Shown: in pieces, positions 6,224 through 8,787 of the stretch
Layout: each line of letters opens with the position of its first letter
Position numbering within the stretch: the stretch's first letter is position 1
Assembly (NCBI GenBank): GCA_021789355.1
Contig: JAJYJR010000227.1
Span: 1-8,787 of the forward strand
DNA length: 8,787 nt
Direction of reading: 5' to 3'
Origin: Chloroflexota bacterium
GTDB lineage: Bacteria; Chloroflexota; Limnocylindria; Limnocylindrales; CSP1-4
Notes under the pieces: model-generated
Databases searched by the model: none
The model's input: only the letters and a program-made list of their open reading frames with translations
What the model was told of the DNA's origin: nothing
Program-made: the position numbers and the translations under genes

Positions 6224-6511
6224 CTACTGGGGCTGCCGGGACTCCGGCCCTTCGGCTCCGCGAGGCGCCTCGGCGACGGGCGCGACCGGCGGCGCCTGGA
6301 CTGGCGCGGCAGGCGGTGCTGGCGGAGCGGCCACCGGGGACTGAGCCGGCGGCTGCAGCGAAATCGCGTCACGCGTCTCGGTGGTCGCCTTGCGGAACTC
6401 CCGGATCGACTCCCCGAGGCTCTTGCCGACCTCGGGGAGCTTCCCCGGGCCGAGCACGATCAACACGATGATCAGGAGAAGGACCAGGTGCCACGGCTGG
6501 ATGGCTCCCAT
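6224..6511 (-). CDS. tatA: Sec-independent (twin-arginine) translocase subunit TatA/TatE
   Basis: A small pore-forming component of the Tat system, which exports folded proteins carrying twin-arginine signals. The 95-residue product has a very short N-terminus, one membrane helix (9-20), the hinge LGPGKLPEVGKSLG (20-33) and an amphipathic helix ESIREFRKATTE (34-45), then a Pro/Ala-rich disordered tail (53-95). The hinge usually carries Phe-Gly; here Leu20 replaces Phe, and His8 occupies the position of the polar Gln of E. coli TatA. The tail lacks the length usual for TatB and residue 8 is not Glu, so TatA/E is preferred. ATG at 6511 is chosen for its AGGGA 7-8 nt upstream; an upstream in-frame ATG at 6559 would add 16 polar residues before the helix, which is unlike the family. 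It stands alone: no tatB or tatC is in the window. The family assignment is secure. Confidence 0.94.
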   Translation of the reverse strand: MGAIQPWHLVLLLIIVLIVLGPGKLPEVGKSLGESIREFRKATTETRDAISLQPPAQSPVAAPPAPPAAPVQAPPVAPVAEAPRGAEGPESRQPQ

Positions 6512-6549
6512 CGGAATTCCCTTCGCGCTACGGAGGCCGAGCCGTGTGC

Positions 6550-6555
6550 AGCCTA
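6550..6555 (-). promoter_or_regulatory. Possible -10 hexamer for tatA
   Basis: On the minus strand TAGGCT fits TANNNT and lies 38 nt before the tatA ATG, leaving a leader of about 30 nt that would include the AGGGA ribosome site. No clear -35 is present. Confidence 0.25.
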
Positions 6556-6626
6556 GCACCGGCCGCGCCGTCGGACGAGCGCGCGACGCGCTCCCGGTCC
6601 GCCGGGGACACCGGCAGTCCGCAGAC

Positions 6627-6632
6627 TACACT
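6627..6632 (+). promoter_or_regulatory. Candidate -10 hexamer for a leaderless alpha-glucosidase transcript
   Basis: TACACT is followed by 7 nt and then the ATG at 6640, the spacing at which transcription would begin at the start codon. This ATG has no real Shine-Dalgarno sequence (only GGCGAG immediately before it). The region is divergent from tatA, so a promoter is expected here. No good -35 is seen. Confidence 0.4.
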
Positions 6633-6639
6633 TGGCGAG

Positions 6640-8253
6640 ATGGCACTCGGCGACTGGTGGCGGCACGGGGTGATCTACCAGATCTACCCGCGCAGCTTCC
6701 AGGACTCGAACGGTGACGGCATCGGCGACCTGCCCGGCATCACGAGTCGCCTCGATCACCTCAACGACGGCACGCCCGACTCGCTGGGCGTGGACGCGAT
6801 CTGGCTCTCGCCCTTCTACCCGTCGCCCATGGCCGACTTCGGCTACGACGTCTCGGACTACTGCGACGTCGCCCCCGAGTACGGCACGCTCGCCGACTTC
6901 GACGAGCTCCTCGCGCAGGCCCACCGGCGCGGCATCCGGGTGCTCATCGACTTCGTCCCCAACCACACCTCCGACCGGCACCCGTGGTTCCTGGCCTCGC
7001 GTACCAGCCGCGACGATCACCATCGCGACTGGTACGTCTGGCGCGACCCGAAGCCGGACGGCTCGCCGCCCAACAACTGGCGCAGCGTCTTCCGGGCGGT
7101 GGGCGGGGCCTGGACGTTCGACCGGCCGACCGGCCAGTACTACCTGCACTCCTTCCTGCCCCAGCAGCCCGACCTGGACTGGTGGAATCCCGAGGTCCGG
7201 GCGGCGATGCACGACGTGCTGCGCTTCTGGCTCGACCGGGGCGTGGACGGATTCCGCATCGATGTCGCCCACAAGATGGCCCGGGACCCCGAGCTGCGGG
7301 ACAACCCGCCGGGCCTCGAGTCCGGGGGCGCGGCCGGCATCCAGCGCCGGGACGAAGACTGGCCGGAGGTCCACGTCATCCTGCGGGAGTTCCGGCGCCT
7401 GCTCGACGCCTACGAGGACCGGATGGCGGTCGGCGAGGTGGGCATCTACGACCCGGCGCGCCTGGTGCGCTACTTCGGCGATGCGCAGGACGAGCTCCAG
7501 CTCGCGTTCAACTTCGCGTTCCTGGTGCAGCCCTGGAGCGCGGAGGCGTTCCGCGCGTCGGTCGAGCGGTACCAGGAGGTCCTGCCCGCCGGGGCCTGGC
7601 CAACCTACACGCTCTCGAACCACGACAACCCCCGGGCCCGTTCGCGCTACGCGGACGGCGCGGCAGACAGCGACGACGCCGGCGCCGTCCGCCGCGCGCG
7701 GGTCGCCGCGATGCTGCTGCTGACGCTGCGCGGCACACCGTTCATCTACTACGGCGAGGAGATCGGGCAGGCAGACGGCGAGGTGCCGGCAGAGCGCGTG
7801 GTGGACCGGGACGGGCGGGACCCCGAGCGCACGCCGATGCAGTGGGACGACGGCCCGGGCGCCGGCTTCACCCCGGGCGACCCATGGCTGCCGATCGGGT
7901 CGGAGGCGCGGGCCGTCAACGTCGCGGCACAGCGCGACGTTCCCCGCTCCATGCTGTCGCTGTACCGCCGGCTGATCTGGTTCCGGCGGCGGTCGGCCGC
8001 GCTGCGGGAGGGATCCTACCGGTCGATCGGGCACCAGCCCGGCGTGTTCGCCTTCCTCCGGGAGACCGGCGATGAGCGACTGCTGGTCGCACTCAACTTC
8101 CGCCACGCCAGGGTCGCGCTGCGTGGCGGGTACCACGAGCTGCCGGGGTCGGGCACGCTCGAGCTCTCGACCGACCCCGACCGTGAGCCCGGTGCCGTCT
8201 CACTCCCATCCTTCGAGCTCGGGCCCGACGAAGGCGTGATCATCCGCCTGTGA
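6640..8253 (+). CDS. GH13-family alpha-glucosidase (oligosaccharide-active)
   Basis: A glycoside hydrolase family 13 enzyme expected to release glucose from the non-reducing ends of short alpha-glucans. The 537-residue product matches the usual length of oligo-1,6-glucosidase/alpha-glucosidase proteins. It opens with WWRHGVIYQIYPRSF (6-20) and the NGDGIGD Ca2+-type loop (24-30). Conserved regions: I DFVPNH (104-109), II GFRIDVAH (204-211, nucleophile D208), III AVGEVG (263-268, acid/base E266), IV LSNHDN (325-330, stabiliser D329). The (beta/alpha)8 barrel is followed by a C-terminal beta domain (about 455-537). DVAHKMARDP resembles the actinobacterial AglA type (GH13_30), but linkage preference cannot be read from this alone. 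No signal peptide is seen, so it is cytoplasmic. ATG 6640 is chosen because homology begins there; the frame extends to an ATG at 6544 whose 32 extra residues look unrelated. The downstream phosphoglucomutase suggests sugar use or glycogen turnover. Confidence 0.93.
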   Translation: MALGDWWRHGVIYQIYPRSFQDSNGDGIGDLPGITSRLDHLNDGTPDSLGVDAIWLSPFYPSPMADFGYDVSDYCDVAPEYGTLADFDELLAQAHRRGIRVLIDFVPNHTSDRHPWFLASRTSRDDHHRDWYVWRDPKPDGSPPNNWRSVFRAVGGAWTFDRPTGQYYLHSFLPQQPDLDWWNPEVRAAMHDVLRFWLDRGVDGFRIDVAHKMARDPELRDNPPGLESGGAAGIQRRDEDWPEVHVILREFRRLLDAYEDRMAVGEVGIYDPARLVRYFGDAQDELQLAFNFAFLVQPWSAEAFRASVERYQEVLPAGAWPTYTLSNHDNPRARSRYADGAADSDDAGAVRRARVAAMLLLTLRGTPFIYYGEEIGQADGEVPAERVVDRDGRDPERTPMQWDDGPGAGFTPGDPWLPIGSEARAVNVAAQRDVPRSMLSLYRRLIWFRRRSAALREGSYRSIGHQPGVFAFLRETGDERLLVALNFRHARVALRGGYHELPGSGTLELSTDPDREPGAVSLPSFELGPDEGVIIRL

Positions 8254-8316
8254 TGGACTCGCGCCGCGGTGCTCTGGCGACAACGGCGTCCACCAGGCGG
8301 TCGAGGAGGTGATGGC

Positions 8317-8787
8317 ATGACGGTGCACGCGCATGCCGGACGGACGGCCGAGCCGGGAATGCTGGTGGACGTGGATCGGCTCGTGCGGGCCTACTACGAG
8401 GAGCGTCCCGATCCCCGCGTGCCCACGGAGCGCGTCGCGTTCGGCACCTCGGGTCACCGCGGGTCGTCGCTGTCCCGGTCGTTCAACGAGGCGCACATCC
8501 TGGCGACCACCGAGGCCATCTGCCGCTACCGCGCGGCACGCGGCATCGACGGCCCGTTGTTCGTCGGGTGCGACACCCACGCGCTCTCCGGGCCGGCCTT
8601 CCAGAGCGCGCTCGACGTGCTGGTCGCCCACGGCGTCGAGGTGATGATCGACAGCGCCGGCGGCTGGACGCCCACCCCCACGGTCTCGCACGCGATCCTC
8701 GCCCACAACCGCGCCCGCACGGCCCACCTCGCGGATGGCATCGTCATCACGCCGTCCCACAACCCGCCCGAGGATGGGGGCTTCAAG
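8317..8787 (+). CDS. pgm: Alpha-phosphoglucomutase, N-terminal part (runs off right edge)
   Basis: Interconverts glucose 1-phosphate and glucose 6-phosphate, linking glycogen/glucan metabolism to glycolysis. The 157 visible residues cover domain 1 of the alpha-D-phosphohexomutase superfamily. FGTSGHRG (42-49) is the start signature of the E. coli Pgm type, [13 protein letters not shown] (79-91) follows, then TPTP (118-121) and the phosphoserine loop TPSHNP (145-150, catalytic Ser147) continuing PEDGGFK, where the window ends. The full family length is about 545 residues, so roughly 70% is missing. ATG 8317 is chosen because GAGGAGG (8303-8309) lies 7 nt upstream; a GTG and ATG between them (8309, 8312) are not in frame. 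The gene starts 63 bp after the alpha-glucosidase on the same strand, so the two may form an operon. Identity is secure. Confidence 0.95.
   Translation, partial: MTVHAHAGRTAEPGMLVDVDRLVRAYYEERPDPRVPTERVAFGTSGHRGSSLSRSFNEAHILATTEAICRYRAARGIDGPLFVGCDTHALSGPAFQSALDVLVAHGVEVMIDSAGGWTPTPTVSHAILAHNRARTAHLADGIVITPSHNPPEDGGFK

Noticed and set aside
6544..6639. N-terminal extension of the alpha-glucosidase from the ATG at 6544
   Set aside because: Thirty-two Ser/Ala/Arg-rich residues without homology or a ribosome site; the family's conserved opening begins at 6640, and the stretch overlaps the tatA promoter region.
6553..8136. 527-codon open frame on the minus strand antisense to the alpha-glucosidase
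   Set aside because: GC-rich shadow: the plus-strand frame has all four GH13 motifs, while the antisense translation is Val/Arg/Gln/His-rich with no recognisable domain.
1..8787. CRISPR arrays, tRNA or rRNA genes, insertion sequences, defence or secondary-metabolite modules
   Set aside because: No regularly spaced repeats, cloverleaf-like segments, transposase motifs or terminal inverted repeats were seen; all longer genes are explained by known housekeeping families.

Overview
The window comes from a GC-rich bacterium that uses GTG and TTG starts freely. PstS carries a lipoprotein-type leader followed by an Ala/Gly/Thr linker, as in monoderm or monoderm-like lineages. Together with the style of TatA and the alpha-glucosidase this suggests Actinomycetota or Chloroflexota (for example a Limnocylindria-like soil or freshwater lineage). 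That placement is inference; no rRNA or marker gene is present to settle it.

Layout. Bases 1-1162 are read leftward: a Ppx/GppA-family phosphatase gene (218-1162) and, downstream of it, the first 39 codons of a two-component response regulator that runs off the left edge. A 193-bp divergent intergenic region separates them from a complete high-affinity phosphate uptake operon read rightward: pstS (1356-2537), pstC (2608-3588), pstA (3585-4463), pstB (4491-5447) and phoU (5461-6150). A leftward tatA (6224-6511) converges on phoU across a short gap holding a GC-rich direct repeat. Divergent from tatA is a GH13 alpha-glucosidase gene (6640-8253), followed by the first 157 codons of phosphoglucomutase (8317 to the right edge).

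How the genes fit together. PstS captures phosphate outside the membrane, PstC and PstA form the channel, PstB hydrolyses ATP, and PhoU couples transporter state to a histidine kinase/response regulator pair. The regulator fragment at the left edge is probably that PhoB/PhoP/RegX3-type partner. The Ppx-like protein would act on polyphosphate or (p)ppGpp-type substrates. The right-hand genes are a separate alpha-glucan/hexose-phosphate module with a stand-alone Tat translocase subunit between the two.

No new multi-gene system is visible; gene content is conventional. The points worth a second look are regulatory or at residue level: an 11-bp-phased run of degenerate 7-mers before pstS and a two-unit PHO-box-like repeat before the response regulator, a strong hairpin between pstS and pstC, three genes with -10-like hexamers placed for leaderless transcripts, a Ppx homologue lacking the usual first-motif aspartate, and a PstB with a roughly 65-residue N-terminal extension containing a tandem duplication. 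All intergenic stretches are under 200 bp.
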